A stretch of 64,000 nucleotides of DNA from Oscillibacter valericigenes (GCF_021531915.1 NZ_JAFBIV010000002.1:124001-188000), one strand, 5' to 3'; shown: positions 42,695-52,251, numbered from the stretch's first letter. Notes: generated by a model not told the origin, from the letters alone. Numbers and translations are program-made.

Positions 42695-42979
42695 TTATCC
42701 CTCCTGGTCCGGTTGGACTTCCTCACGATATCCCGCGAGGGTCCGTCGAAGTTCACTGTTGGTGATCTTCTCATTGCTTTTGATCTTTTCAGAAAGCCGG
42801 GTCTCCTCTGCCGACACAAACAGCACATGTCTGCGCTTTTTGCGCTTGGGGTTCTCCACCTTTCTGGATTTACCGTCCGCCAGCAGGAGGTACTCCCCCT
42901 CTGCGGCTAAAACGACAAAGAGTTTGCCCTTGTCCCTGCCGGCGTCGGATCGGACGATATGTGATTTTGCAATTTCCAT
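42695..42979 (-). CDS. KOW-domain, L14e-like RNA-binding protein
   Basis: The 94-residue product has an N-terminal KOW-like segment (VRSDAGRDKGKLFVVL ... YLLLADGKSRKVENPKRKKRRHV) and a charged helical tail. Genes of this kind lie between map and infA in many Clostridia and are taken to be ribosome- or RNA-associated; the exact function is unknown. It starts 10 bases after map and ends 3 bases before infA. Confidence 0.85.
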   Translation of the reverse strand: MEIAKSHIVRSDAGRDKGKLFVVLAAEGEYLLLADGKSRKVENPKRKKRRHVLFVSAEETRLSEKIKSNEKITNSELRRTLAGYREEVQPDQEG

Positions 42980-42989
42980 ACGTTTCCTC

Positions 42990-43742
42990 TCAAATGGCGG
43001 GGGCCGTCAGGATCTCGGGCTCGCCGTCGGTGATCAGGACCGTATTCTCATAGTGTGCCGCCCACTTGCCGTCCAGCGTCCGGACGGTCCAGCCGTCGGG
43101 CATCAGCTTGATGGCAGCGCTGCCGGCGTTCACCATGGGTTCGATTGCAAGGGTCATGCCCCGCAGAAGCCGCGGTCCCCGGCCAGGATGGCCGTAGTTG
43201 GGGATCTCCGGCGACTCATGCATCTCGGCGCCGACACCGTGGCCGACGTATTCCCGGACAATAGAGCAGCCGTGGCTTTCCGCATAGGACTGGATGGCCG
43301 CAGAGATATCCTGCAGACGGTATCCTTCCTTTGCGAACTTGATGCCCTCAAAAAAGCTCTGTCTGGTCACATCGATCAGATCCTGCGCTTCCTTGGAGAT
43401 CTGTCCGCAGGCGAAGGTCGCCGCGCAGTCACCGTGGAATCCTCCGATATATGCACCCACATCCACGCTGACGATGTCGCCCTCTTGCAGCACCCGTTTG
43501 CCGGGGATGCCGTGAATGACCTCGTCGTTGACGCTGATACAGGCGCTGGCCGGATAGCCGTGATAGTGGAGGAAAGACGGGACCGCTCCCTGTTTGCGGA
43601 TGAAATGCTCCACCGCGTGGTCGATCTCCTGGGTTGTTACGCCGGGTCTTACCATTTCCCCTGCCAAGGCACGGGCAGCCGCGGTAATTTTTCCGGCCCG
43701 GCGCATCAAGTCGATCTCATGGGCAGATTTCAGCGTGATCAT
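42990..43742 (-). CDS. map: Methionine aminopeptidase, type I
   Basis: The 250-residue enzyme removes N-terminal methionine from new proteins. The catalytic region HYHGYPASACISVNDEVIHGIP and the metal ligands (D in SVDVGAYIGGFHGDCAATF, later H and E residues) are present. It starts 4 bases after adk ends, so the two are tightly linked. Confidence 0.96.
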   Translation of the reverse strand: MITLKSAHEIDLMRRAGKITAAARALAGEMVRPGVTTQEIDHAVEHFIRKQGAVPSFLHYHGYPASACISVNDEVIHGIPGKRVLQEGDIVSVDVGAYIGGFHGDCAATFACGQISKEAQDLIDVTRQSFFEGIKFAKEGYRLQDISAAIQSYAESHGCSIVREYVGHGVGAEMHESPEIPNYGHPGRGPRLLRGMTLAIEPMVNAGSAAIKLMPDGWTVRTLDGKWAAHYENTVLITDGEPEILTAPAI

Positions 43743-43746
43743 CGCT

Positions 43747-44379
43747 TCATCTCCCCAACGCGCGGAGGATGGCCTCAGAGGTCTCCGCCACAGTAGGCTG
43801 GTTCTCTACGGATTTCAGGAGGCCGCGCTTCGCGTAGAAGTCCTTCAGAGGTTCGGTCTCCTGGTGATAGACCTCGAGGCGGTGCTTGACCGTCTCGGGT
43901 TCATCGTCATGACGCTGGATCAGCTTGCCGCCGCACTTGTCGCAGATGCCCTCCTGCTTGGGAGGCACAGCCACCAAATGGTAGCTGGCGCCGCAGTGCT
44001 CACAGACGCGGCGTCCGCTCATGCGCTCCATGATGACCTCGTCGGAGATCTCAATGGAGATGACATCGTCGAACACGATGCCGGCCTTCTCCAGGGACTC
44101 AGCCTGGGCGATGGTGCGGGGTACGCCGTCCAGGATGTAGCCGTTCTTGCAGTCGTCCTCGGCCACCCGGTCATGGATGATGCCGATGATAACCTCGTCG
44201 GGCACCAGCTTGCCGGCCTTCATATAGGCCTCAGCCTGCTTGCCGGTCTCCGTGCCGGCCTTGATGGCGGCACGGAGGATGTTGCCCGTGGAGATGGTAG
44301 GGATGTCCAGCTCTTTACACAGGATGTCGGCCTGTGTTCCCTTCCCGGCGCCGGGGGCGCCAAGCAGGATCAGTTTCAT
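43747..44379 (-). CDS. adk: Adenylate kinase (zinc-containing)
   Basis: The 210-residue enzyme interconverts 2 ADP with ATP and AMP. The P-loop GAPGAGKGTQA is at residues 7-17. The LID domain has four cysteines (CEHCGASYH ... CDKCGGK) that form the structural zinc site of Gram-positive adenylate kinases. It lies between secY and map. Confidence 0.97.
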   Translation of the reverse strand: MKLILLGAPGAGKGTQADILCKELDIPTISTGNILRAAIKAGTETGKQAEAYMKAGKLVPDEVIIGIIHDRVAEDDCKNGYILDGVPRTIAQAESLEKAGIVFDDVISIEISDEVIMERMSGRRVCEHCGASYHLVAVPPKQEGICDKCGGKLIQRHDDEPETVKHRLEVYHQETEPLKDFYAKRGLLKSVENQPTVAETSEAILRALGR

Positions 44380-44395
44380 AAAACTGCCCTCTTTC

Positions 44396-45802
44396 TTATT
44401 CCAGGAAGCCCTTATACTGACGCATCAGCATCTGGGATTCCAGAGCCTTGACGGTCTCCAGCGCCACGCCGACCACGATGATGACGGAAGTACCGCCGAT
44501 GGCCACGCTGTTGTTGCCGATGAGCTTGCCCGCGATCAGGGGGCAGATGGCCACGATACCCAGATAGATGGCACCGAACAGGGTGATCTTGTTCAGGACC
44601 TTCTTGATGAAGTCCACAGTGGGCTTGCCCGGACGGAAGCCGGGAATGAAGCCGCCCTGCTTCTTCAGGTTGTTGGCGATCTCAACGGGGTTGAACTGGA
44701 TGCTGGAGTAGAAGTAGCTGAAGCCAATGATCATCACGAAGTACACCACCATGTAGACGACGGACTTGGTGTCAATGGCCTGATAGATGGAGTAGGACAC
44801 GGTGCCCTTCTGGGGAACACCGATGAAGCTCCACACCGTGATGGGCAGAGAAGCGATGCTCTGGGCGAAGATGACGGGCAGAACGCCAGCCATGCTCACC
44901 TTCATGGGCAGATTGCTGCTCTGGCCGCCGTACATCTTGCGGCCCACCTGACGCTTGGCGTACTGCACGGGGATGCGGCGCTCGGCGTCATTGATGAAGA
45001 CGATGAACACGATCAGAGCCAGGATGCCCACCAGCAGCAGAATGAGACCCAGGGGGGAGATGGCACCGCTCATGGTGGAGTCCACCATGGTCTGGATCTG
45101 CTCTTCGCTGTAATAGGAGTAAGCCGCCTGATAGGAGGCCTTCAGACCTTCAGCAGTCAGCGCTCCGGACCGGATAGAGGACCAGGTCTGGATGCCCTTG
45201 ATCATGCCGCTGATCATGCTGGGCACGCGGGCCAGGATGCCGGCGAACAGGATGATGGAGATACCATTGCCCACGCCGAACTCGTTGACCTGCTCACCCA
45301 TCCACATCACGAAGGAGGAACCTGCGATCAGGGTCACAATGATGACCAGGGCGGCCCAGATGCCAGGGGCATCGGTGTCCAGCAGGTTGTAACGCTTGAT
45401 CATGAAGTAGTAGCCCACAGCCTGCAGAACGGCAATGCCCACCGTGGTATAGCGGGTAATGGACTGGATCTTCTTCTTGCCCTCCTCGCCGCCGTCACGG
45501 GCCAGCCGCTCCAGAGCGGGGATGGCCACGGTCAGCAGCTGGATGATGATGGAGCTGTTGATATAGGGCTGGATGCTCAGGGCAAAGACCGTCGCCATGG
45601 AGAAGGCGCCGCCGCTGATGGTGTTCAGCAGACCGAAGTAGGTGCTGCCCATGGACTCCAACTGCAGTGCCAGAGCACCCTTGTTGATATAGGGAACGGT
45701 GATGGCATTGCCGATCCGGAAGATCAGCAGAATGAGGAGTGTAAAGATGATCTTCTTCCGCAGCTCGGGAATGCCCCACGCTTTGCGAATCGTCTGGATC
45801 AC
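44396..45802 (-). CDS. secY: Preprotein translocase channel SecY
   Basis: The 468-residue protein has ten hydrophobic segments, the plug-region SGGAFSMATVFALSIQPYINSSIIIQLL and the conserved cytoplasmic loop FIPGFRPGKPT. The length is slightly above average because of a longer loop (SYQAAYSYYSEEQIQTMV) between segments. It forms the membrane channel used by SecA. It overlaps nothing but is one base from rplO. Confidence 0.97.
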   Translation of the reverse strand: MIQTIRKAWGIPELRKKIIFTLLILLIFRIGNAITVPYINKGALALQLESMGSTYFGLLNTISGGAFSMATVFALSIQPYINSSIIIQLLTVAIPALERLARDGGEEGKKKIQSITRYTTVGIAVLQAVGYYFMIKRYNLLDTDAPGIWAALVIIVTLIAGSSFVMWMGEQVNEFGVGNGISIILFAGILARVPSMISGMIKGIQTWSSIRSGALTAEGLKASYQAAYSYYSEEQIQTMVDSTMSGAISPLGLILLLVGILALIVFIVFINDAERRIPVQYAKRQVGRKMYGGQSSNLPMKVSMAGVLPVIFAQSIASLPITVWSFIGVPQKGTVSYSIYQAIDTKSVVYMVVYFVMIIGFSYFYSSIQFNPVEIANNLKKQGGFIPGFRPGKPTVDFIKKVLNKITLFGAIYLGIVAICPLIAGKLIGNNSVAIGGTSVIIVVGVALETVKALESQMLMRQYKGFLE

Positions 45803-45803
45803 G

Positions 45804-46244
45804 TTACTTCACCTCTGCCTTTCCGCCTGCTGCCTCGATAGCCTCCTTGGCAGAAGCGGAGAAAGCAGAAGCCTCCACGTTGACCTTCTTGGTGACCTTG
45901 CCATTGCCCAGGACCTTATAGCCATACTCACACTTGGAGAGAATGCCCTTGGCCAGCAGAGCCTCGGCGGTAACAGTCTCACCATCCTCGAACGCATTCA
46001 GTGCGTTCAGATTGATGATCTCCAGGGGCTTTGCGAAAATGTTGTTGAAGCCGCGCTTGGGGATACGGCGTGCCAGAGGCATCTGGCCGCCTTCGAAGCC
46101 CACGCGGATCTTGCCGCCGGAACGGGCCTTCTGGCCCTTGTGGCCGCGGCCGCCGGTCTTGCCGTTGCCGGAGCCGGCGCCCCGGCCCTTACGGTAGGCC
46201 TGACGGACAGAGCCCTCGGCGGGAGACAGTTCGCTCAGTTTCAT
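45804..46244 (-). CDS. rplO: Ribosomal protein L15
   Basis: The 146-residue product starts [20 protein letters not shown] and has the glycine- and arginine-rich [22 protein letters not shown] stretch in its extended N-terminal arm. It stabilises the 50S core. It precedes secY by one base. Confidence 0.98.
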   Translation of the reverse strand: MKLSELSPAEGSVRQAYRKGRGAGSGNGKTGGRGHKGQKARSGGKIRVGFEGGQMPLARRIPKRGFNNIFAKPLEIINLNALNAFEDGETVTAEALLAKGILSKCEYGYKVLGNGKVTKKVNVEASAFSASAKEAIEAAGGKAEVK

Positions 46245-46258
46245 AATTCCGTGCCTCC

Positions 46259-46441
46259 TTACTTCACTTCAGTAACCTGCAGCATGTAGCCGATCTTAGC
46301 GATCTTGCCGCGGGTCTGGTCGTTGTCGGGCTGCACGGTGACATCACCGATCTTGCGCAGGCCCAGGGAATGTGCGGTGGCGACCTGCTTCTCCAGGCGG
46401 CCATTCAGGCTCTTGACGAGCTTAATATTTAAGTTTGCCAT
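46259..46441 (-). CDS. rpmD: Ribosomal protein L30
   Basis: The start at 46441 ([14 protein letters not shown]) has AAGGAGG 8 bases upstream and gives the standard 60 residues. The conserved [17 protein letters not shown] segment follows. Neighbours rpsE and rplO are canonical. Confidence 0.97.
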   Translation of the reverse strand: MANLNIKLVKSLNGRLEKQVATAHSLGLRKIGDVTVQPDNDQTRGKIAKIGYMLQVTEVK

Positions 46442-46454
46442 GTTTAGCGCCTCC

Positions 46455-46955
46455 TTAACCCACGATCTCTTCGACGCTCTTACCGCGGATGCGGGCGACC
46501 TCCTCGGGGCCACGCATGTTCTTCAGGCCCTGGAAAGCGGCGGCGACGACATTGTTGGGGTTGTTGGAACGCAGGCACTTGGTACGGATGTCCTTGATGC
46601 CCGCGGCCTCGACGACGGCACGCACAGCGCCGCCGGCGATCACGCCGGTACCGGGGGCAGCGGGCTTCATCAGCACGCGGCCGGCACCAGCCTCACCGAT
46701 GGTCTCATGAGGAACGGTAGTTCCGGACAGAGTCACGGTGATCATGTTCTTCTTGGCGGCCTCGATGCCCTTGCGGATAGCCTCGGGGACTTCGGCGGCC
46801 TTGCCCAGGCCGTAGCCGACCTTGCCCTTACCGTCGCCAACGACGACCAGGGCGGAGAACTTCATAACACGGCCGCCCTTCACCGTCTTGGAAACACGGT
46901 TCAGGTACACGACCTTCTCGATATACTCGCTCTGCTCTCTTTCAAATCTAGGCAT
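46455..46955 (-). CDS. rpsE: Ribosomal protein S5
   Basis: The 166-residue protein has the double-stranded RNA-binding-like domain ([21 protein letters not shown]) and the fidelity-related loop [16 protein letters not shown]5 lies at the mRNA entry side. It is placed between rplR and rpmD. Confidence 0.98.
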   Translation of the reverse strand: MPRFEREQSEYIEKVVYLNRVSKTVKGGRVMKFSALVVVGDGKGKVGYGLGKAAEVPEAIRKGIEAAKKNMITVTLSGTTVPHETIGEAGAGRVLMKPAAPGTGVIAGGAVRAVVEAAGIKDIRTKCLRSNNPNNVVAAAFQGLKNMRGPEEVARIRGKSVEEIVG

Positions 46956-46974
46956 TGTTATCGTTCCTCCTTCC

Positions 46975-47334
46975 TTAGAAATTCAGGCCGCCTTCGCGGG
47001 CGCCCTCGGCCAGAGCCTTCACACGGCCGTGGTACAGGTAACCGCCGCGGTCGAAGACCACGTTCTCGATACCCTTGGCCTTGGCGCGCTCGGCAACCAG
47101 CTTGCCAACGGCGGTGGCAGCGGCAACGTTGCCGCCGTAACCTTCGATGGCCTTGTCCAGGGAAGAAGCGGAAGCCAGAGTCACGCCGTTGACATCATCG
47201 ATGACCTGGGCGTAGATGTTGGCTTCGCTGCGGAACACATTCAGACGCGGCATCTCGGGGGTGCCGGAGATCTTGGCGCGAACGCGCTTGTGGCGCTTCA
47301 GACGCTGAGCGTTGGTATTGGGTCTCTTAATCAT
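46975..47334 (-). CDS. rplR: Ribosomal protein L18
   Basis: The 119-residue product contains [20 protein letters not shown] and ends [26 protein letters not shown], typical of L18, which binds 5S rRNA. The N-terminal arm is basic ([15 protein letters not shown]). It lies between rplF and rpsE. Confidence 0.98.
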   Translation of the reverse strand: MIKRPNTNAQRLKRHKRVRAKISGTPEMPRLNVFRSEANIYAQVIDDVNGVTLASASSLDKAIEGYGGNVAAATAVGKLVAERAKAKGIENVVFDRGGYLYHGRVKALAEGAREGGLNF

Positions 47335-47348
47335 ATCGGCACACCTCC

Positions 47349-47894
47349 TTACTTCTTAGCGCCGGTCTTACCCACCTTACGGCGGATAACTTCGTCAGTA
47401 TACTTGATGCCCTTGCCCTTATAAGGCTCGGGGGGACGCTTCTCGCGGATCTCAGCGGCAAACTGACCGACAGTCTGCTTGTCGCAGCCGCTGACAATGA
47501 TTTTATTGGGACCGGGGACATCGATGGTGATACCCTCGATCTCGGGAACGATCACCTGATGAGAGAAGCCCAGGTTCATGACCAGGTTCTTGCCCTCCTT
47601 GGCAACACGGTAACCGACGCCGTTGACGTCCAGCTCCTTCTTGAAACCGTCGGTCACGCCGACGACCATGTTGTGGAGCAGGGTACGGGTCAGGCCGTGC
47701 AGGCTGCGGTGCAGCTTGTCATCGGAAGGACGCTCCACGGTGATCGTGTTGCCTTCCTGCTTAATGATCATTTCCGCGCGCAGAGCACGGGTCAGTTCGC
47801 CCTTAGGTCCCTTGACGGTGACCACGTTGCCGTCGGCCACGTTCACGGTAACACCGGCGGGAACGGTAATGGGCATTCTGCCAATTCTAGACAT
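47349..47894 (-). CDS. rplF: Ribosomal protein L6
   Basis: The 181-residue protein starts [17 protein letters not shown], has two homologous L6 domains, and ends with the conserved [26 protein letters not shown]. It binds near the sarcin-ricin loop of the 50S. It follows rpsH by 15 bases. Confidence 0.98.
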   Translation of the reverse strand: MSRIGRMPITVPAGVTVNVADGNVVTVKGPKGELTRALRAEMIIKQEGNTITVERPSDDKLHRSLHGLTRTLLHNMVVGVTDGFKKELDVNGVGYRVAKEGKNLVMNLGFSHQVIVPEIEGITIDVPGPNKIIVSGCDKQTVGQFAAEIREKRPPEPYKGKGIKYTDEVIRRKVGKTGAKK

Positions 47895-47909
47895 TGTTAA
47901 ATACCCTCC

Positions 47910-48308
47910 TTACCAGACGAATGCCAGGACCTCGCCGCCGACATGCAGCTCGCGAGCCTTCTTGTCGGTCATGACGCCCTTGGACGTAGAAATGATGGCG
48001 ATACCCAGGCCACGCAGAACGCGGGGCAGCTCATCGGCGCCCACATAGACGCGCAGGCCGGGCTTGGAAACGCGGCGCAGACCGGTGATGACCTTCTCTT
48101 TGCCGGCGTTGTACTTCAGCGTGATGTGGATCATGCCCTGGAGGCCGTCGTCCACCACGGTGAAGCTCTTGATGTAGCCCTCGTCCAGCAGGATCTGAGC
48201 AATGCTCTTCTTCATGTTGGAAGCGGGAACATCAACGGTGTCGTGCTTGGCACTGTTGGCGTTGCGGATGCGGGTCAGCATATCCGCAACAGGATCGGTG
48301 ATATGCAT
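47910..48308 (-). CDS. rpsH: Ribosomal protein S8
   Basis: The 132-residue product starts [20 protein letters not shown] and ends [22 protein letters not shown], both conserved. S8 binds the central domain of 16S rRNA. AGGAGG precedes the ATG. It is separated from rpsN by about 310 bases that include a separate promoter, which is unusual in the spc operon. Confidence 0.98.
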   Translation of the reverse strand: MHITDPVADMLTRIRNANSAKHDTVDVPASNMKKSIAQILLDEGYIKSFTVVDDGLQGMIHITLKYNAGKEKVITGLRRVSKPGLRVYVGADELPRVLRGLGIAIISTSKGVMTDKKARELHVGGEVLAFVW

Positions 48309-48325
48309 GGTTAAATCCTCCTATT

Positions 48326-48427
48326 TTAGAGTTGCGGCCCAATGGACCGCTGCGGCAGCGAGGTATCATGGCCAATGGGGTAGTCTGCTCGCGCATGTGT
48401 GCCCAATTGGTCATGACCTTTCGCCAT
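48326..48427 (-). CDS. Possible 33-residue leader peptide before rpsH
   Basis: An ATG at 48427 with AGGTGA 6 bases upstream opens a 33-codon frame (MAKGHDQLGTHARADYPIGH...) ending 17 bases before the rpsH start. It lies in the leader RNA made from the 48558-48586 promoter. No family is recognised, and the frame overlaps an inverted repeat, so it may be fortuitous. Confidence 0.2.
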   Translation of the reverse strand: MAKGHDQLGTHARADYPIGHDTSLPQRSIGPQL

Positions 48428-48557
48428 CCGAATCACCTAAGCCCCATATCAAAGGCTTTTGGTTACAAAAAGTTAGGTCGCCAGCTCCTGTTTCGTGAGA
48501 AAACATTTCTGAACATGGCGCAGTGGGCACATTTCCGTAGAAATGTCCCACTTTTCT

Positions 48558-48586
48558 AGCGTACCAGAAGAACCGAGGTTCGTCAA
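48558..48586 (-). promoter_or_regulatory. Internal promoter of the spc operon
   Basis: The minus strand reads -35 TTGACG (48581-48586), 17 bases ending TGG, and -10 TACGCT (48558-48563) with an extended TGn. It would start a leader of about 240 nt in front of rpsH. Confidence 0.7.
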
Positions 48587-48617
48587 GTGTTTTTCGCTGC
48601 GCCGATTCAATTTTTTC

Positions 48618-48803
48618 TTAGAAAGAAGCCTTGCGGACACCGGGGATCTCGCCCTTGTAGGCCAGCTCCCGGAAGCAGATACGGCAGACACCGTAGTCAC
48701 GCAGGTAAGCGTGGGGACGGCCGCACAGCTTGCAGCGGTTGTACTTGCGAGTGGAGAACTTCGCAGGGGCCTGCTGCTTCAGGATCATAGATTTCTTAGC
48801 CAT
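48618..48803 (-). CDS. rpsN: Ribosomal protein S14, zinc-binding type Z
   Basis: The 61-residue length and the ligands [20 protein letters not shown] identify the zinc-binding short form of S14. The C-terminus is [16 protein letters not shown]. It follows rplE by 14 bases and is the last gene before the interrupted part of the spc operon. Confidence 0.97.
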   Translation of the reverse strand: MAKKSMILKQQAPAKFSTRKYNRCKLCGRPHAYLRDYGVCRICFRELAYKGEIPGVRKASF

Positions 48804-48817
48804 TCTTCTCTTCCTCC

Positions 48818-49357
48818 TTAGCGGGCGAAGGGAGCGCCGACCTGCTTGAGCAGCTCGCGGGCCTCTTCATCGGTTTCAGCAGTGGTGCAGATGACCACGT
48901 CCATGCCGCGGATCTTGTCGATCTTGTCGTACTCGATCTCGGGGAAGATCAGCTGCTCCTTGATGCCCAGGGCATAGTTGCCGCGGCCGTCGAAGGAGTT
49001 GGGGTTGATGCCCTGGAAGTCACGGACACGGGGCAGAGCCACGTTGAACAGACGGTCCAGGAACTCCCACATCTTGTCGCCGCGGAGAGTGACCTTGGCG
49101 CCGATGGGCATGTCCTCACGCAGCTTGAAGTTAGCGATGGACTTGCGGGCCTTGGTGATAACGGGCTTCTGACCGGTGATCTTGCTCAGGTCGCCCACCA
49201 CGTTCTCCAGGACCTTGGAGTTTTCACGAGCCTCGCCGCAGCCCACGTTCACGACAACCTTGTCGATCTTGGGGATCTGCATGACGCTCTTGTAGCCGAA
49301 CTGCTTCATCAGAGCGGGTGCGACTTCGGCATTGTACAGTTCTTTCATTCTAGCCAT
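48818..49357 (-). CDS. rplE: Ribosomal protein L5
   Basis: The 179-residue product has the conserved [39 protein letters not shown] and [17 protein letters not shown] stretches. L5 contacts 5S rRNA and P-site tRNA. It lies between rplX and rpsN. Confidence 0.98.
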   Translation of the reverse strand: MARMKELYNAEVAPALMKQFGYKSVMQIPKIDKVVVNVGCGEARENSKVLENVVGDLSKITGQKPVITKARKSIANFKLREDMPIGAKVTLRGDKMWEFLDRLFNVALPRVRDFQGINPNSFDGRGNYALGIKEQLIFPEIEYDKIDKIRGMDVVICTTAETDEEARELLKQVGAPFAR

Positions 49358-49376
49358 TTTGCCTTACGCTCCTTTC

Positions 49377-49688
49377 TTACAGCTCAGCGCCGCAGTGCTT
49401 GCACACGCGGGTCTTCTTGCCGCCCTCAACCTTGTGCGCAATGCGGGTAGCCTTGCTGCACTTGGGGCAGACCACCTGCACCTTGCAGGCGGCGATGGCA
49501 GCCTCGCGCTTGACGATGCCGCCCTCCTCGCCCTGACGGCGAGGCTTCACGTGGCAGGTCACCATGTTGATGCCCTCCACAACGACCTTCAGGGAACCGG
49601 GAATGGTGCCCAGCACCTTGCCCTGCTTACCCTTGTCCTTACCGGACAGGACGACAACGGTATCGCCCTTCTTCACGTTCATAGCCAT
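49377..49688 (-). CDS. rplX: Ribosomal protein L24
   Basis: The 103-residue protein starts with a KOW motif ([21 protein letters not shown]). It ends with a zinc-ribbon-like pair (CPKC ... CKHC). L24 starts 50S assembly. The MAMNVKK start has two possible ATG codons; the first is used here. Confidence 0.97.
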   Translation of the reverse strand: MAMNVKKGDTVVVLSGKDKGKQGKVLGTIPGSLKVVVEGINMVTCHVKPRRQGEEGGIVKREAAIAACKVQVVCPKCSKATRIAHKVEGGKKTRVCKHCGAEL

Positions 49689-49703
49689 TACTCGTTGCCC
49701 TCC

Positions 49704-50072
49704 TTAAATGACTTCGGGGGCGAGGGACAGGATCTTCATGTAATCCTTGTCACGCAGCTCGCGAGCCACAGGCCCAAAGATACGGGTACCTCTGGGGTTG
49801 TGGTCGTCCTTGATCAGGACGGCGGCGTTGTCGTCGAAGCGGACATAGGTGCCGTCGTTACGACGGACGCCCTTGGCGCTGCGGACGATGACGGCCTTCA
49901 CGACCTCGCCCTTCTTCACGGTGCCGCCGGGAGTGGACTTGCGGACGGAAGCAACGATCACATCACCGATGTTGCCGAACTTCCGGCCGGAACCGCCCAG
50001 AACGCGGATGCACTTGATCTCCTTGGCGCCGGTATTATCGGCGACTTTCAGATAAGACTCCTGCTGAATCAT
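49704..50072 (-). CDS. rplN: Ribosomal protein L14
   Basis: The 122-residue protein starts [19 protein letters not shown] and ends [12 protein letters not shown]-like ([13 protein letters not shown]), as L14 does. It forms an intersubunit bridge. It lies between rpsQ and rplX. Confidence 0.98.
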   Translation of the reverse strand: MIQQESYLKVADNTGAKEIKCIRVLGGSGRKFGNIGDVIVASVRKSTPGGTVKKGEVVKAVIVRSAKGVRRNDGTYVRFDDNAAVLIKDDHNPRGTRIFGPVARELRDKDYMKILSLAPEVI

Positions 50073-50086
50073 ACTTCGGCACCTCC

Positions 50087-50353
50087 TTACTTCGCTTTCT
50101 CAATGATCTCAACCACGCGCCAACGCTTGTCCTTGGACAGGGGGCGGGTCTCCATCACCTTAACGGTATCGCCAATGCCGCAAGCGTTCTGCTCGTCATG
50201 AGCCTTCAGCTTGTAGGTACGGCCGACGATCTTCTTATACAGAGGATGGGCGACGCGGTCCTCGATAGCGACGACCACGGTCTTGTCCATCTTGTCGGAA
50301 ACGACCTTGCCAACGCGGGTCTTCCGGGAGGAAGTTCTGATTTCTTCGTTCAT
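50087..50353 (-). CDS. rpsQ: Ribosomal protein S17
   Basis: The 88-residue OB-fold protein contains [23 protein letters not shown] and [18 protein letters not shown], both typical of S17. It follows rpmC by 17 bases. Confidence 0.98.
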   Translation of the reverse strand: MNEEIRTSSRKTRVGKVVSDKMDKTVVVAIEDRVAHPLYKKIVGRTYKLKAHDEQNACGIGDTVKVMETRPLSKDKRWRVVEIIEKAK

Positions 50354-50370
50354 GTTCGCTTACCTCCTTC

Positions 50371-50571
50371 TTACTGCTTGTCGGAAGCGGCGAGCTCCGC
50401 CAGCACGGTCTTGACTCGGGCAATGTCGTGCTTGGTCTCGCGGATCTTCACGGGGTTATCCAGCTGATTGGTAGCGTGCTGCATGCGCAGATAGAACAGG
50501 TCTTTCTTCAGGCCGGCCAGCTTCTCATTCAGCTGCTCGGGGGTCATCTTACGGATTTCACTTGCCTTCAT
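50371..50571 (-). CDS. rpmC: Ribosomal protein L29
   Basis: The ATG at 50571 (MKASEIRKMTPEQLNEKL) gives 66 residues, the usual L29 size, with the two-helix hairpin and the conserved LFYLRMQHATNQLDNPVKIRE-like segment split between them. It begins directly after rplP (one base apart). The frame open to 50694 overlaps rplP and is not used. Confidence 0.97.
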   Translation of the reverse strand: MKASEIRKMTPEQLNEKLAGLKKDLFYLRMQHATNQLDNPVKIRETKHDIARVKTVLAELAASDKQ

Positions 50572-50572
50572 C

Positions 50573-50995
50573 TTACTCACCTGCTTCCTCGGTGCGGGCG
50601 ACGATCTTCGTCTTGATGGGCAGCTTGTGGCTGGCCAGACGCAGCGCCTCGCGGGCAACTTCTTCGGGAACGCCGGCGATCTCAAACATGACACGGCCGG
50701 GCTTCACAACGGCAACCCAGTACTCGGGGTTACCCTTACCGGAACCCATACGGGAGTCGGCAGCTCTCATGGTAACGGACTTATCGGGGAAGATCTTGAT
50801 CCAGACCTGACCACCACGCTTGGTGTAACGGGTCATGGCAATACGGGCAGCCTCGATCTGGTTGCTCTTGATCCAGCCGGGCTCCTCAGCCACCAGGCCA
50901 TACTCACCGTAAGCGATGGTGTTGCCGCGGGCGGCCTTACCAGTCATACGACCGCGCTGCATGCGGCGGTACTTGACTCTCTTAGGCATTAACAT
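50573..50995 (-). CDS. rplP: Ribosomal protein L16
   Basis: The 140-residue product starts [17 protein letters not shown]. The first ATG (50995) is preferred, with GGAGG 9 bases upstream and a one-base overlap with the rpsC stop (TAATG). The conserved [12 protein letters not shown]-like region and [10 protein letters not shown]-like region are present as [12 protein letters not shown] and [12 protein letters not shown]16 lies at the A-site side of the 50S. Confidence 0.97.
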   Translation of the reverse strand: MLMPKRVKYRRMQRGRMTGKAARGNTIAYGEYGLVAEEPGWIKSNQIEAARIAMTRYTKRGGQVWIKIFPDKSVTMRAADSRMGSGKGNPEYWVAVVKPGRVMFEIAGVPEEVAREALRLASHKLPIKTKIVARTEEAGE

Positions 50996-51870
50996 TACTG
51001 GGCTCCTCCTTCCTTAGCGGGGGCTGCGGGACGGCCCTGGCCGCCGCGGTTGAAACCGCCCTGGGGACGGCCCTGACCGTTGCGGTTGAAGCCGCCGTTC
51101 TGACGATCACGGTTGAAACCGCCCTGGCCGCCGCGGTTGAAGCCGCCCTGACGACGGTCGCCATCACGGCGGGGACGACGCTCACGACGCTCCTGATAGG
51201 GCTTGGAGGTGTCCATGGTGCGGGGGGTGGTGCGCAGGGTCTGGCTCAGAACCTCGCCCTTGTAGATCCAAACCTTCACGCCGATGCGGCCGAAGGTGGT
51301 GGCAGCCTCAGCGAAACCGTACTCGATGTCGGCACGGATGGTCTGCAGGGGGATGGTGCCCTCGTGATAGTGCTCAACACCGGCGATCTCGCGGCCGCCC
51401 AGACGGCCGGAGCAGCAGGTCTTGATGCCCTTGGCGCCGGCGCGCATGGCGCGGGCCATGGCGTTCTTCATGGCCCGGCGGTGGGAGATACGCTTCTCCA
51501 GCTGCTGAGCGATGTTCTCAGCCACCAGCTGAGCGTTCATGTCGGGGTTGCGGACCTCGACGATGTTCAGCTTCACCTTCTTGCCGATCATCTTCTCGAC
51601 GGCCAGGCGATACTGCTCGATCTGCTCGCCGCCCTTGCCGATGACGACACCGGGACGGGCGCAGTGCAGGTAGATGGTCACGGTATCAGCGCTGCGCTCG
51701 ATCTCGATCTTGGGCACGCCGGCACCGTACAGGGTCTTCTTCAGGTACTTGCGGATCTTCTGATCCTCAACGATCAGGTCGCCGACCTTCTCATCACTGG
51801 CATACCAACGGGAATCCCAGTCTTTGATGACGCCCACGCGCAGGCCGTGGGGATTAACTTTCTGTCCCAT
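50995..51870 (-). CDS. rpsC: Ribosomal protein S3 with glycine/arginine-rich repeat tail
   Basis: The first 215 residues are ordinary S3 ([24 protein letters not shown] domain with [11 protein letters not shown]). Typical bacterial S3 ends near 210-230, but this one reaches 291. The extra tail of about 65 residues is basic and low-complexity, with GGFNR present four times and RGGQG/RPRR units between. In DNA it is a tandem repeat at about 51020-51165. The tail resembles RGG-box RNA-binding regions, which is inference. The stop overlaps the rplP start. Confidence 0.96.
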   Translation of the reverse strand: MGQKVNPHGLRVGVIKDWDSRWYASDEKVGDLIVEDQKIRKYLKKTLYGAGVPKIEIERSADTVTIYLHCARPGVVIGKGGEQIEQYRLAVEKMIGKKVKLNIVEVRNPDMNAQLVAENIAQQLEKRISHRRAMKNAMARAMRAGAKGIKTCCSGRLGGREIAGVEHYHEGTIPLQTIRADIEYGFAEAATTFGRIGVKVWIYKGEVLSQTLRTTPRTMDTSKPYQERRERRPRRDGDRRQGGFNRGGQGGFNRDRQNGGFNRNGQGRPQGGFNRGGQGRPAAPAKEGGAQ

Positions 51871-51888
51871 AAACTGTTCTCCTCTCTC

Positions 51889-52233
51889 TTATGCCTTTTC
51901 CGCCACAGCCAGGGTGACGTGAGAAGTGCGCTTATTGATACGATAGGCGCGGCCCTGAGCCCGGGGCATCATCCGCTTCAGGATGGGGCCGGGAGTGGCG
52001 AACACCTCGGACACCACCAGCTTGGCAGGGTCCATGCCGAAGTTGTTCTCGGCGTTGGCGCAGGCGGACTTCAGGAGCTTCATCAGAGGCTCGGAAGCGG
52101 CCTTGTTGGTCTGCATCAGGATGGCCATGGCGGTGCCGGCATCCTTGCCGCGGATCAGATCGCAGACGATCTGGATCTTGCGGGGAGAAATGCGGACATA
52201 GCGCAGATGGGCCTTAGCGATCTTGTTTTCCAT
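51889..52233 (-). CDS. rplV: Ribosomal protein L22
   Basis: The start at 52233 ([19 protein letters not shown]) has AGGAGG 9 bases upstream; an ATG three codons earlier touches the ribosome site and is rejected. The 114-residue product has the conserved [17 protein letters not shown] and the tunnel-lining hairpin [16 protein letters not shown]. It lies between rpsS and rpsC. Confidence 0.97.
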   Translation of the reverse strand: MENKIAKAHLRYVRISPRKIQIVCDLIRGKDAGTAMAILMQTNKAASEPLMKLLKSACANAENNFGMDPAKLVVSEVFATPGPILKRMMPRAQGRAYRINKRTSHVTLAVAEKA

Positions 52234-52251
52234 GTTCAGCATCCTCCTTTA

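Larger units (their letters stand above)
48309..48617 (-). other. Long promoter-bearing interval between rpsN and rpsH
   Basis: These 309 bases split the spc operon. On the minus strand they hold a sigma-A promoter (48558-48586), a hairpin immediately after the start (AGTGGGACATTT / AAATGTGCCCACT with one bulge, about 48523-48553), a long-range inverted repeat (TCATGGCCAAT at 48367-48377 against ATTGGTCATGA near 48405-48415) and a 33-codon frame. The sequence is more AT-rich than the genes around it. Confidence 0.75.
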
